A stretch of 64,000 bases of DNA from Butyricimonas muris (lineage in GTDB: Bacteria > Bacteroidota > Bacteroidia > Bacteroidales > Marinifilaceae): NCBI RefSeq assembly GCF_046365375.1, contig NZ_JBKEIT010000001.1:186001-250000 (forward strand), read 5' to 3'. The position numbers were made by a program, and so were the translations under genes. Positions 17,267 through 25,828 of this stretch are shown here, piece after piece (position 1 is the stretch's first letter; every line of letters begins with the position of its first letter). The notes under the pieces are model-generated. The model was not told the DNA's origin. It worked only from the letters and a program-made list of their open reading frames with translations, and searched no databases.

Positions 17267-18754
17267 ATGAAGACAAAGATATATATCATACTATTGACTT
17301 TCTGGTTGGGCGGTTGTAGTGATTTTCTGAAGGAATCGAGCCAGGATGAAATACGTCCTTCCACGGTAGCGGATTTGGATCAACTTTTATTGGGCGAGGG
17401 CTATTTGATAGATTATAATATTTATAATTTGACGGATATTTTGACGGATAACATGAAATGCAACGGGGTGGCGCATTCATCCATGCAGTCTTATTTTGAT
17501 GCCCGGAAATGGTGTTTCCGTTGGGAGGAAAATATGTTTGCGAGTAGCGGCGGGGGGAATAACGAGAATTTCTGGGAAATTCCCTACAAGGGGATTGCCG
17601 GTTGTAATCTGGTGTTGGATAATCTGGATAAAATGTATGGCGAGGAGAATGAACGGGAAAGTCTCCGGGGAGAGGCTTTGGCGTTGAGGGGATGGCTTTA
17701 TTTCCATTTGGTGAATTTTTTCGGTTTTCCCTATAATTACGGTGATTCGAACGAGAACTTGGGTGTTCCGCTGAAGTTGGATGCCGATGTGACGGATGAG
17801 TATTTCACCAGAAATACTGTGGCAGAAGTTTACCGGCAAATAGAGAAGGATTTACTGGAAGCCAATCGTTTGCTGACCATTTATGACATGGAAAGACGGG
17901 ATTATTTCCGGATAGGTGATTTGGCGGCAAAAGCGATGCTGTCAAGAATGTACTTGTATATGGAAGATTGGGATAAAGCGTTGGCTTATGCGGATTCCGT
18001 GTTACTGGTGAAATCGGAGTTGTTGAATTTGGATGAATTGCCCGTTCCGAATTTATATTCCGAGCATTCTTTTCATTCCGTGTACTCTCCTTTGAATCCG
18101 GTGGAGATTATCTGGGGACGCGAGTATCATCAAACGAACTTGGGTAGCCACATGAGTTATAAGTATCCTTATTCGGTGTCGGACGAGTTGGTTGCTTTGA
18201 TGGAAAGTTCCTTCATGGATTTTGACGCAGACGTGTTAAAGGATTTGCGGGGAGGTTTTTTCTTCTCGTGGAGTTCTGTCATGGTGGGAATGGAATACGA
18301 TGATTACCAGATCGGGACGGTGAAAGATGATTGGTACGGGAAATACCAGGGTATCCGCACGGCGGAATTATATTTGAACCGGGCAGAGGCTTATGCCCGC
18401 AAGTATAAGAAAGACGGAACGGAAGAGTTCCGTACACGGGCATTGGCTGATTTGAACGAGTTGCGTCGCCATCGTTTGAATAATAACGTGTATCCTTTCG
18501 AGGAAGTGAGTATGGCGAATGCCGATGATTTGATTGATTTTTGTCTGTTGGAACGTCGGAAAGAATTAAGCGGGGAAACCAATCACCGTTGGTTTGACTT
18601 GCGGCGCACGGGTATGCCGGAGATAAAGCATTATTTTTTCACGGATGTTTCAGAAAACCCGGTGGAGTATAAGTTGACAACAAAGGCTTATGTTTTGCCG
18701 ATACCGGAAAGGGCAATGAATCTGAACCCGAATTTGGTGCAGAACTCAAGATAG
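17267..18754 (+). CDS. SusD/RagB-family substrate-binding lipoprotein
   Basis: This 495-residue surface lipoprotein (lipobox GGC near residue 17) has the TPR-like helices of SusD (for example LRGEALALRGWLYFHLVNFFG near residues 128-148). The C-terminal portion holds LLERRKELSGETNHRWFDLRR, a family hallmark, and ends in NPNLVQNS. It would act as the lid of the SusC at 13712 and binds the ligand outside the cell. The gap to susC is 18 bp. Confidence 0.93.
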   Translation: MKTKIYIILLTFWLGGCSDFLKESSQDEIRPSTVADLDQLLLGEGYLIDYNIYNLTDILTDNMKCNGVAHSSMQSYFDARKWCFRWEENMFASSGGGNNENFWEIPYKGIAGCNLVLDNLDKMYGEENERESLRGEALALRGWLYFHLVNFFGFPYNYGDSNENLGVPLKLDADVTDEYFTRNTVAEVYRQIEKDLLEANRLLTIYDMERRDYFRIGDLAAKAMLSRMYLYMEDWDKALAYADSVLLVKSELLNLDELPVPNLYSEHSFHSVYSPLNPVEIIWGREYHQTNLGSHMSYKYPYSVSDELVALMESSFMDFDADVLKDLRGGFFFSWSSVMVGMEYDDYQIGTVKDDWYGKYQGIRTAELYLNRAEAYARKYKKDGTEEFRTRALADLNELRRHRLNNNVYPFEEVSMANADDLIDFCLLERRKELSGETNHRWFDLRRTGMPEIKHYFFTDVSENPVEYKLTTKAYVLPIPERAMNLNPNLVQNSR

Positions 18755-18776
18755 TATAAATCGAAAAACAAAGGTT

Positions 18777-19904
18777 ATGAAAAGATATAGATTATTGTAT
18801 TTGATCATGTTCGTGTTGCTTTGGGCGGGATGTGACGACTCCGAGAAATTGACTCCGTCGGAAGGTTTGGAGCCGGGATATATTCTTCCCCAAGGGGAGC
18901 ATGATTATGATGAAAAGATTATGAATTGGTTTGAAGAGTGTGGTTTTTATATCCTTTACAAATTTGAACCCAGGGATGTTTATTTCAACATGGGGGGCGG
19001 TTCCCTGGAGATAAAGGTTGACACGACGGATGTAACGTTGCGCTATGCTTCGGATGACGTGTTTGTTGCCGGGGATAATGTTTATATTCTTACCAGTGAA
19101 ACGGGCGAGATGTACCGGTTGGGCGAGCATGACGGGTATAAAGCCTATTTTGACGGGGATGAATTTGTCGTGGAGAAAGAAGAGATAAGGGCGAAGGGTA
19201 GTTTAAACGGTTTCCGGGTAGATCAGGCTGACGAGGAATATGTCGGGAAGCAATTGGTGTGGTTGGAAGAGGTTTTTTTGAATCATTACAGTAAGGATTT
19301 CCTGCGTGAATATATGCCCTTGAAGTTGATTTTGGGAAAGAATCTGCTCACTTATATTAATGATCTGACTCCTCCGGAAGTAAGCGGTTTTATCGTTGTT
19401 TCCAATGTATTTGTGGTAAGTTACGGTGATGAAACACAGGATAACATGAGTGATTACGACAAGTGGGAAAGTAAGTCAAAAATGAATAAATGGTTTCTGT
19501 CGGAGAAGTTATTTGATAAGATTTATAAAGTAGCCGAAGCGGAGGGGTTCTTTTCTTTCACGGATTATGATTATTTGGTGACAATCTGGTTACAGGATAA
19601 TAGTTATTACCCGAACGGTTTGGTGAATTACGAGGATAATATCGTGGGCTGGGGGCAAAACGCGACACGGATGAAACAGGTCGATTTGAAATCGTATTTG
19701 TGCATGGTGGTGGATCATTCTTTTGATATGTTGAATGATGAGGCATTGAGTGGAGATTATGACAGGAATGATTGTACCGGAATATTTGACGAGAAGAAAG
19801 ATTCGGGAGGATTGATTCGTGAGAAGTATGATGTTTTAGTAAAAGCATTGAATGATATAGGTATAGACCTGCAAGGAATAGGGAATATGTACGCTCCTTA
19901 TTGA
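18777..19904 (+). CDS. lipoprotein resembling SusD-linked metallopeptidases, but without HExxH
   Basis: This 375-residue lipoprotein (lipobox WAGC near residue 19) has a mature start and mid-region (HDYDEKIMNWFEECGFYILYKF; VGKQLVWLEEVFLNHYSKDF). These resemble the putative zinc-binding metallopeptidases often encoded beside SusD in Bacteroidetes. In that family a HExxH motif binds zinc. I find none here; the equivalent segment appears to be VVDHSFDML. If the homology is right, the protein has lost catalysis and may bind ligand instead. It follows susD by 22 bp. The family assignment is inference. Confidence 0.55.
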   Translation: MKRYRLLYLIMFVLLWAGCDDSEKLTPSEGLEPGYILPQGEHDYDEKIMNWFEECGFYILYKFEPRDVYFNMGGGSLEIKVDTTDVTLRYASDDVFVAGDNVYILTSETGEMYRLGEHDGYKAYFDGDEFVVEKEEIRAKGSLNGFRVDQADEEYVGKQLVWLEEVFLNHYSKDFLREYMPLKLILGKNLLTYINDLTPPEVSGFIVVSNVFVVSYGDETQDNMSDYDKWESKSKMNKWFLSEKLFDKIYKVAEAEGFFSFTDYDYLVTIWLQDNSYYPNGLVNYEDNIVGWGQNATRMKQVDLKSYLCMVVDHSFDMLNDEALSGDYDRNDCTGIFDEKKDSGGLIREKYDVLVKALNDIGIDLQGIGNMYAPY

Positions 19905-20018
19905 AATGAATTTTAATCTTTTGTTGACAAGAGGGAGGCGGTGGATGCCGTGCGTGGGTAGACGCCGTTTTCTTCTTTGCCAGATGTTGTATGTTGTAAA
20001 TCATAAATGAAGTATTGT

Positions 20019-20969
20019 ATGGAAAATCCAATTGTAAGAGTAGAACATTTGTATCACCGTTACACGACACAATGGGCGATTCAGGATGTATGTTTCAGTA
20101 TCGAGCGTACCGGAATCGTGGGGTTGCTCGGTTCGAACGGGGCGGGAAAGTCTACGATCATGAATATTATTTGTGGCGTGTTGAAGCAAACGGGCGGGGA
20201 GGTGTATATTGACGGGGTGAACACGTTGGCAGATCCTATTGCGGCTCGCAAAAATATAGGTTTTCTCCCGCAAAAGCCTCCGCTTTATCCGGACTTGACC
20301 GTGGACGAGTATTTGCGTTTTAGTGCCGAGATGCGTTTGGTGAATGCGAGGGAGATAAAAATAGCGGTAGAGGAAGCCGAAGAGCGTTGCGGTATAACTC
20401 ATTTCAAATCCCGATTGATACGGAATCTTTCCGGCGGTTATCAGCAACGCGTGGGGATAGCTCAGGCTATTTTGCATAGGCCTAAGTTCGTGATTCTGGA
20501 TGAACCGACGAACGGGTTGGACCCGAACCAGATATTGGAGGTAAGGCATCTGATTCAAAGTATTGCGCAAGAGCGTACGGTGATGCTTTCGACTCATATT
20601 CTTTCGGAAGTGCAGGCATCGTGCGATTCGATCATGATGATCGAGCATGGGCAAGTTGTTTTTTCCGGAACGGTGGATGAATTTGACCATAATATCGAGT
20701 TAAACGTTATGTACGTGAGTTTTGATTTTCCCCCGCTACCGGATGAATTAACCGGGATACCGGGTGTCAGTAGCGCAGAAATGGTGAATGAGCGAGGGTT
20801 GCGGGTTTGGTATGACGGGGATCGGGACACGGTCAAACGGGTCGTGCGAGAGAGTATTTCCCGGGGATGGGAATTGATGGAAATTCGTGCCGAGAAAAGT
20901 TCAATGGAAGATGTTTTTGCGAAATTATCAGGTAAAAAGAGTGGAAATTATAAAACGAGAGAATCATGA
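20019..20969 (+). CDS. ABC transporter ATPase, GldA-like
   Basis: This nucleotide-binding subunit of about 316 residues has Walker A GSNGAGKST, signature LSGGYQQ, Walker B FVILDEP and switch His in LSTHIL. A C-terminal regulatory extension of about 90 residues follows, as in GldA/NatA-type proteins. It energises the GldFG-like fusion encoded next, which overlaps it by 4 bp. The ATG at 20019 (MENPIVRVEH) is preferred, but 20007 (MKYC) is possible. It lies 114 bp after the metallopeptidase-like gene and may be co-transcribed with the SusCD genes. Confidence 0.9.
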   Translation: MENPIVRVEHLYHRYTTQWAIQDVCFSIERTGIVGLLGSNGAGKSTIMNIICGVLKQTGGEVYIDGVNTLADPIAARKNIGFLPQKPPLYPDLTVDEYLRFSAEMRLVNAREIKIAVEEAEERCGITHFKSRLIRNLSGGYQQRVGIAQAILHRPKFVILDEPTNGLDPNQILEVRHLIQSIAQERTVMLSTHILSEVQASCDSIMMIEHGQVVFSGTVDEFDHNIELNVMYVSFDFPPLPDELTGIPGVSSAEMVNERGLRVWYDGDRDTVKRVVRESISRGWELMEIRAEKSSMEDVFAKLSGKKSGNYKTRES

Positions 20970-23272
20970 GAGTGATATATAAAATAGCCCGGCTGGAGTT
21001 GGCTAACCTTTTTTATTCGCCCGTGGCGTGGATGTTGCTTGTGATTTTGGTATTCATGATGAGTTCCATGTTCACGCAGGCTTTTGACGGAATGACATTG
21101 TATCAACGGTTCGGGGCGGAGAGTTTTTATGCCGTGTCGGAGAATATTTTCTACGGTCTTAACGGCATGTGGCCGATGATGAAAAGGCTGCTTTATTTTT
21201 TTATGCCTTTGTTGACGATGGGATTGGTCAGTCAGGAATTTAGTCGCGGATCCGTGAAATTGCTTTTTTCATCACCGATTTCCAGTCGGCAAATCGTGCT
21301 TGGGAAGTATTTGGGTATCATGTTTTACGGTTTGGTCATTATGGTAGTGTTGATGCTTTACGTGCTTGTCGGTTGGTGTTGCATCAAGTCATTCGAGTGG
21401 ACGGCGGTATTGACCGGGATGTTGGGATTGTTCCTTTTAATGGCGCTTTACGCGGCGATCGGATTATTTATGTCGACCTTGACAACTTACCAGATTGTCG
21501 CGGCGATCGGTTTGTTTGCCATGCTTGCTATTTTGAATATAACCTCGGAGATAGGACAGGGGTATGAATTCGTGCGTGAGATAACTTATTGGTTGGCTAT
21601 CGGTAAGCGCGCGGATAATTTTATTAACGGGTTGATTTGTAGCGAGGATTTGCTTTACTTTATGATCTTGAGTGCCATGTTTGTCTGTTTCGCTATTCTG
21701 AAGATGCAATTACGGCGGGAGCGTGCTTCGTTTATAAATAAAACGGGACGTTATCTGGCTATTTTTGTGGTGGCGATGTTGTTGGGATATATTACTTCTC
21801 GTCCAATGATGAAAATATATCATGATTCTACTTACAACAAGGTGAATACCTTGACACAGGCAAGTCAGGATATCGTGAAAAAGTTGGACGGTGGGTTGAA
21901 AATCACGACTTACGTGAATTTGTTGGACATGAATTATCGTATTACTCATGACCGTATAAAACGGGATATTGCCCGGTATGACCGTTTCGTGCGTTTCAAA
22001 CCGGAAATAGAACTGGATTACGTGTTTTATTATTATGCGGATACGAATAGTCGGTCATTCAGGTACTATAACCCGGGGAAAACCATGCGGCAGGCGGCAG
22101 AGGATCAGGCAGAAATGAGCCGGACGAGTTTGAGAAGGTATCTTCGTCCTGATGAAATCAATCGGCAAATCGATCTTTCGGGTGAAAGGTATCGTTTCGT
22201 GAGCCTGATAGAACGGGAGAATGGAAGAAAGACATTTTTACGCACGTTTTATGATTCTCGGAAAGTTCCTTCCGAGATAGAAATCTCCGCTGCATTAAAA
22301 CGAATAGCCATGAAATTGCCATCTGTCGGTTTTGTATCGGATCATAAAGCTCGTTCCATTTCGGGAGATCGTAATCGGGATTATTCTTACATGATGGCGG
22401 AGAAAAGTTATCGTCAGGCTCTCGTGAACCAAGGGTTTGATGTCTATGAGATACAATTGGTTCGGGACCGCAATATGCTTGACAGCTTGGATGTCTTGGT
22501 TGTAGCGGAGCCTTTGGAACCATTCTCGGAAGAGGAATTGGCACTGTTGAACCGGCATATTGATAACGGGAAAAATTTGATTGTTGCCGGGAAACCCAAC
22601 ACGGATGAGTATTTGAAGCCTTTAACGGATATGTTGGGGGTACGTTTTACTTCCGGTGTTCTGGTTCAAAAATCGGAATATGATCAACCGGCGAATTTGT
22701 TGTTCTGCCGGGTTGCTGATGAAGCTCACGGTTTTTCTCGTTATTTTAGTCGTTCGTTTACAATGGATGGAAACTATACGATGCCCGGGGCGGCGGCGTT
22801 GGAACAGGTGAAAGATTGTGGATTTAGAATGACCCCTTTGTTGGTGAGCAGGGATTCAAACTGTTGGAATGAATTGCAGACAATTGATTTTATTAATGAA
22901 ATTGCCACGCTGGATACGGCTTCGGGAGAACATGCGGGAACGAAAATAACCATGCTTGCCCTTAACCGGGAGCGTAACGGGCGGGATCAACGGATTATCG
23001 TGGTTGGAGATGCCGATTGTTTCAGTATGGGCGAATTGGAGGCTTCTCGCCGGGGAATACCTTCCTCGAATGGTGTTTTGATTGATGCCATGTTTGAATG
23101 GTTGTCTTACGGGGAATTACCCGTGAATACGGTTTACGATAGTAAGATTGATAATAACATTTATATAAATCATCGGACTTCTTATATCATGACGATTGTT
23201 TTGAAATGGGTATTACCTGCTTTACTTTTGCTGCTAGGGGTTGTCTTGTTGATTCGTCGAAAAGGAAAGTAA
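20966..23272 (+). CDS. GldF-GldG-type fusion: ABC-2 permease plus large periplasmic auxiliary domain
   Basis: This 768-residue membrane protein has residues about 1-245 forming a six-helix ABC-2 permease (GldF-like). After the next helix (about 257-275) lies a periplasmic region of about 460 residues of the GldG/ABC auxiliary type (LDVLVVAEPLEPFSEEELALLNRHIDNGKNLIVAG reads as that family's Rossmann-like core). A final C-terminal helix (VLPALLLLLGVVLLI) ends in a basic tail. In gliding Bacteroidetes GldF and GldG are separate; here they are fused. No other gliding gene is present, so a transport role tied to the SusCD system is more likely. It starts inside the ATPase stop (ATGA). Confidence 0.88.
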   Translation: MRVIYKIARLELANLFYSPVAWMLLVILVFMMSSMFTQAFDGMTLYQRFGAESFYAVSENIFYGLNGMWPMMKRLLYFFMPLLTMGLVSQEFSRGSVKLLFSSPISSRQIVLGKYLGIMFYGLVIMVVLMLYVLVGWCCIKSFEWTAVLTGMLGLFLLMALYAAIGLFMSTLTTYQIVAAIGLFAMLAILNITSEIGQGYEFVREITYWLAIGKRADNFINGLICSEDLLYFMILSAMFVCFAILKMQLRRERASFINKTGRYLAIFVVAMLLGYITSRPMMKIYHDSTYNKVNTLTQASQDIVKKLDGGLKITTYVNLLDMNYRITHDRIKRDIARYDRFVRFKPEIELDYVFYYYADTNSRSFRYYNPGKTMRQAAEDQAEMSRTSLRRYLRPDEINRQIDLSGERYRFVSLIERENGRKTFLRTFYDSRKVPSEIEISAALKRIAMKLPSVGFVSDHKARSISGDRNRDYSYMMAEKSYRQALVNQGFDVYEIQLVRDRNMLDSLDVLVVAEPLEPFSEEELALLNRHIDNGKNLIVAGKPNTDEYLKPLTDMLGVRFTSGVLVQKSEYDQPANLLFCRVADEAHGFSRYFSRSFTMDGNYTMPGAAALEQVKDCGFRMTPLLVSRDSNCWNELQTIDFINEIATLDTASGEHAGTKITMLALNRERNGRDQRIIVVGDADCFSMGELEASRRGIPSSNGVLIDAMFEWLSYGELPVNTVYDSKIDNNIYINHRTSYIMTIVLKWVLPALLLLLGVVLLIRRKGK

Positions 23273-23275
23273 AAA

Positions 23276-24463
23276 ATGAAAAATGCTGTATTGTTGGTGA
23301 TCATCCTTATAATAGGGATGGTCACCGGTTGCGCTCAAAACGGATACCATATTGCCGGGGTTGTCGAGAGGGGGGAAAAAGTGTATTTGATCATGGAAAA
23401 CGGTGAAAGCCGGGACACGTTGAATGAAACTCTCGCGGTAAACGGGCGTTTTGAGATGTCCGGAGTATTGGAGCGTGTTGTTCCTGTAAAAGTGAATGCC
23501 GTTTTGAATGGAGAAATCGTGGGGACAACAAGTATAAATTCTTTTAACGGAGGGGGATATTTCGTGTATTTGAGTTATAACAGATCTTTGAATGAGATAC
23601 GGCAAGACCAAGCTATGGCTGAACTGGCCGGGCGTTTTTGTGAAAATGAACGGCAACTTTTGGAGCGGAGAGAAGCTTTGTTTCAAAGATATTTGACCGG
23701 AACGGAAGAGGTAAAAGACTCGGTAGGGCAGATGTACAGGAAAGTTATAGATGAATACGAGAGAACGGAAACAGGGTTGGTAAAGAAAAACCCGGACTCG
23801 TACGCGACGGCGGCGGCAATACTCGGTAATGTTGTAATTTACACGAGAAGGATGAGGCAATTCGATTATGCTTTGGGTAATCGGGTTGCTTCTGCCGGAC
23901 TGGAAGTGGAAGGTTGGAAAGAGATTGAGAGGAGGTATGTTTCTTTGAGCGACCGGGCAAAGGGGTGGTTGCGGACAAGAAACATAGAGGAACGAATGGC
24001 TTCCGTAGCGGGACAGATGGAAGCTCAGGCGAGGGAAATCGCGACTTCGGTAGGGCAAATTGCTCCCGATTTCACGGTAGACGATCCGGAAGGGAAGCCT
24101 TTTACTTTGTATGGCGTGAAAGGAAAGTTGAAATTGATAGATTTCTGGGGTTCATTTTGCTCTCCTTGTCGAGCGGAGAATCCACATTTGCTGGTTTTGT
24201 ATAAAGAATATAATAATAAAGGCTTCGAGATAATCAGTATTTCTTTGGATAGCCGAAAAAAAGATTGGTTAAAAGCGATTTCCGAAGACGGTTTAGTATG
24301 GAAATATAACGGGTGTGACCGGGGAGGCAAGGAATCTGCGGCTCTTTTGTACGGGGTGACCGCGGTTCCCGTGACGATTTTATTGGATGAGAATAATAAA
24401 ATTATCGGACGCCATTTGAACCGGGAACAATTGAGAAAGAAGGTAGAAGAGTGTTTGAAATGA
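23276..24463 (+). CDS. periplasmic TlpA/ResA-like thioredoxin lipoprotein
   Basis: This 395-residue lipoprotein (lipobox VTGC near residue 19) has an N-terminal DUF4369-like beta domain (about 25-115), a helical linker, and a C-terminal thioredoxin fold (about 255-395). The thioredoxin part has redox motif CSPC (Cys295/Cys298) and the cis-Pro loop VPVT. It probably reduces or isomerises disulfides outside the inner membrane. It starts 3 bp after the GldFG-like gene, so it belongs to that operon. Similar proteins cap SusCD operons elsewhere in the window (33868, 50901). Confidence 0.88.
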   Translation: MKNAVLLVIILIIGMVTGCAQNGYHIAGVVERGEKVYLIMENGESRDTLNETLAVNGRFEMSGVLERVVPVKVNAVLNGEIVGTTSINSFNGGGYFVYLSYNRSLNEIRQDQAMAELAGRFCENERQLLERREALFQRYLTGTEEVKDSVGQMYRKVIDEYERTETGLVKKNPDSYATAAAILGNVVIYTRRMRQFDYALGNRVASAGLEVEGWKEIERRYVSLSDRAKGWLRTRNIEERMASVAGQMEAQAREIATSVGQIAPDFTVDDPEGKPFTLYGVKGKLKLIDFWGSFCSPCRAENPHLLVLYKEYNNKGFEIISISLDSRKKDWLKAISEDGLVWKYNGCDRGGKESAALLYGVTAVPVTILLDENNKIIGRHLNREQLRKKVEECLK

Positions 24464-24548
24464 TTCGTGTCAAAAAGAATCTTGATATAAAAGATTCCTA
24501 TATAGCTGATTTTGCTCCATGAAGATGGGATAAATCATTCATTGATGT

Positions 24549-24556
24549 TATATTTG
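24549..24556 (+). promoter_or_regulatory. possible -7 element of the orphan ECF sigma gene
   Basis: TATATTTG lies 20 bp upstream of the ATG at 24577, matching TAnnTTTG. No TTTG at the expected upstream distance is visible, so the assignment is tentative. Confidence 0.35.
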
Positions 24557-24576
24557 TATCGTATATCTGAGAATAT

Positions 24577-25119
24577 ATGATAGAATCGGTTGATTACAAG
24601 AGGATTTTTGAACAATTGTTTCGGGAGAATTATGCCCGGCTTTATTATCATGCTTTCAGTTTTTTGAATGATGAGGAAACCGCGAAAGATATCGTGAATG
24701 ATGTATTCGAGCGTGTATGGGTGAATTTTGAAAAGGTTGAATTTTCGACTTCGATAGTACCGTTATTATATACTTTAGTTCGGAATCGATGTGTTAGTTA
24801 TATTCGTCACAGGCGGGTGCGGGAGCGTTTTGCCAAAGAGATGTTGCAAGAGGAGGTGTGTGTCAATGAGGAGTACATGGAATATGAGATGTTGATAGAA
24901 AAGTTACGTTACTCCGTGGAGCAATTGCCCGGGCAGACGAAGGTTGTTTTTAAAAAATGTTTTTTGGATGGCAGAAAATATCAAGAGGCGGCTGACGAAT
25001 TGAGTATTTCTATAAATACGGTTAAAACACACATAAATAAAGCGTTAAAGATATTGAGGGCTAGGTTTTCCAGGGAGGAGGTCATTCTTGTAGTGTTCCT
25101 TTTAAACAAGCAAGTTTAG
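24577..25119 (+). CDS. ECF RNA polymerase sigma factor without adjacent anti-sigma gene
   Basis: This 180-residue sigma-70 family protein has region 2 at about 10-80 (NDEETAKDIVNDVFERVWVNF) and region 4 at about 125-175, with the helix-turn-helix YQEAADELSISINTVKTHINKAL. It is a clear paralogue of the sigma at 25829. The gene is not followed by fecR but by a 709-bp gap. It closes the cluster that begins with the fecR at 12463, which lacks its own sigma. The two may therefore be partners (inference). Confidence 0.93.
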   Translation: MIESVDYKRIFEQLFRENYARLYYHAFSFLNDEETAKDIVNDVFERVWVNFEKVEFSTSIVPLLYTLVRNRCVSYIRHRRVRERFAKEMLQEEVCVNEEYMEYEMLIEKLRYSVEQLPGQTKVVFKKCFLDGRKYQEAADELSISINTVKTHINKALKILRARFSREEVILVVFLLNKQV

Positions 25120-25156
25120 TTTTAATATGCGGAAAAGGAAAAATTATGAATTGCGG

Positions 25157-25199
25157 GGACTGAATGCAATTTTAGAGTAAAGAAATTGTGTTTCAGTCC
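25157..25199. terminator. long hairpin between the sigma gene and the microprotein gene
   Basis: Arms 25157-25172 and 25183-25199 pair over about 15 bp with one bulge (GGACTGAAT against TTTCAGTCC). It lies 37 bp after the sigma stop on the plus strand and 14 bp after the microprotein stop on the minus strand, so it may serve both converging transcripts. The U-tracts are poor. Confidence 0.55.
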
Positions 25200-25213
25200 T
25201 CGTGAAATTGTAC

Positions 25214-25330
25214 CTATTTGTGGTTTTTGTTTTTTAGCGGTGTTTCATGTGTCGCTTCTTCTGCCACGTAAGATGGTACATTTTTCTTGTTTTTGCTTTT
25301 TTTCGGTTTTTTGTTTCCTGCTGCACCCAT
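25214..25330 (-). CDS. 38-residue Lys-rich microprotein
   Basis: The minus-strand ORF opens with ATG at 25330, preceded on the same strand by AGGAG with a spacing of 10 bases (TTAGGAGAATTTATC), a strong ribosome site in an organism that often lacks them. The protein starts MGAAGNKKPKKSKNKKNVPS, continues through an acidic YVAEEATHE segment and ends KNKNHK. It is basic, without a membrane helix, and probably a cytoplasmic nucleic-acid-binding or ribosome-associated peptide (inference). It stops with TAG at 25214-25216, 14 bp before a hairpin. I do not recognise a named family. A partial similarity exists near 12348-12374. Confidence 0.65.
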   Translation of the reverse strand: MGAAGNKKPKKSKNKKNVPSYVAEEATHETPLKNKNHK

Positions 25331-25601
25331 GATAAATTCTCCTAATAATTTAATCGTTAAAGTATTAATTTATAATGAGTAGAAATCGGTTATTTGAAAA
25401 TAGCTGTTCTATTCACGAACAGAAATAGACAAAAGATATGCCAAACAGGGAAGAGTTGTCAAGTTATCAAGTTTGTAATGCCAATTTGACAGGGATGAAG
25501 AAAAATTATTTTTGATAGACAGAATACGTGAGCGGCGTATGATGGTTACAACGGTGTTGCGCGTGTCTGTTAGTTGTCGGTAACGTGGTGTTTAGGTGGC
25601 G

Positions 25602-25657
25602 TTAATCTGCTTTAGCAGTTTATGGGCAGATTAATGGCAGGTTAAGAGCAGGTTAAC
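25602..25657. repeat. inverted repeat running into three 11-nt tandem units
   Basis: TTAATCTGC (25602-25610) is inverted at 25626-25634. The right arm is the first of three 11-mers: GGCAGATTAAT, GGCAGGTTAAG, AGCAGGTTAAC (25625-25657). It shares the plan of the elements at 12162 and 49726 but not their sequence. Confidence 0.7.
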
Positions 25658-25777
25658 GATGTGTATCATTTGTTTATAAGTTGTATTAAAAACGTGCTTT
25701 TTTAGCCTGGAAATGCGTGGGAAGAATCTTCTCGCAAGGGTGTTCTCGTGTATTTTGACGAGCAAAAATATATCCCG

Positions 25778-25809
25778 TTTGTCATTTTTGTTTTTTAACT
25801 CTATATTTG
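25778..25809 (+). promoter_or_regulatory. Bacteroidetes-type promoter of the ECF sigma gene
   Basis: TTTG (25778-25781), 20 nt, TATATTTG (25802-25809). This matches the primary-sigma consensus TTTG-N19-21-TAnnTTTG. Initiation would fall about 10-15 nt before the ATG at 25829, giving a very short leader. Confidence 0.75.
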
Positions 25810-25828
25810 TGGCACTAATGGGGAGCGT

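Larger units (their letters stand above)
25120..25828. other. 709-bp region between two sigma genes
   Basis: It contains a bidirectional hairpin (25157-25199), a minus-strand microprotein gene (25214-25330), an AT-rich stretch with no clear gene, an inverted repeat leading into 11-nt tandem units (25602-25657), and the promoter of the next sigma gene (25778-25809). Confidence 0.7.
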
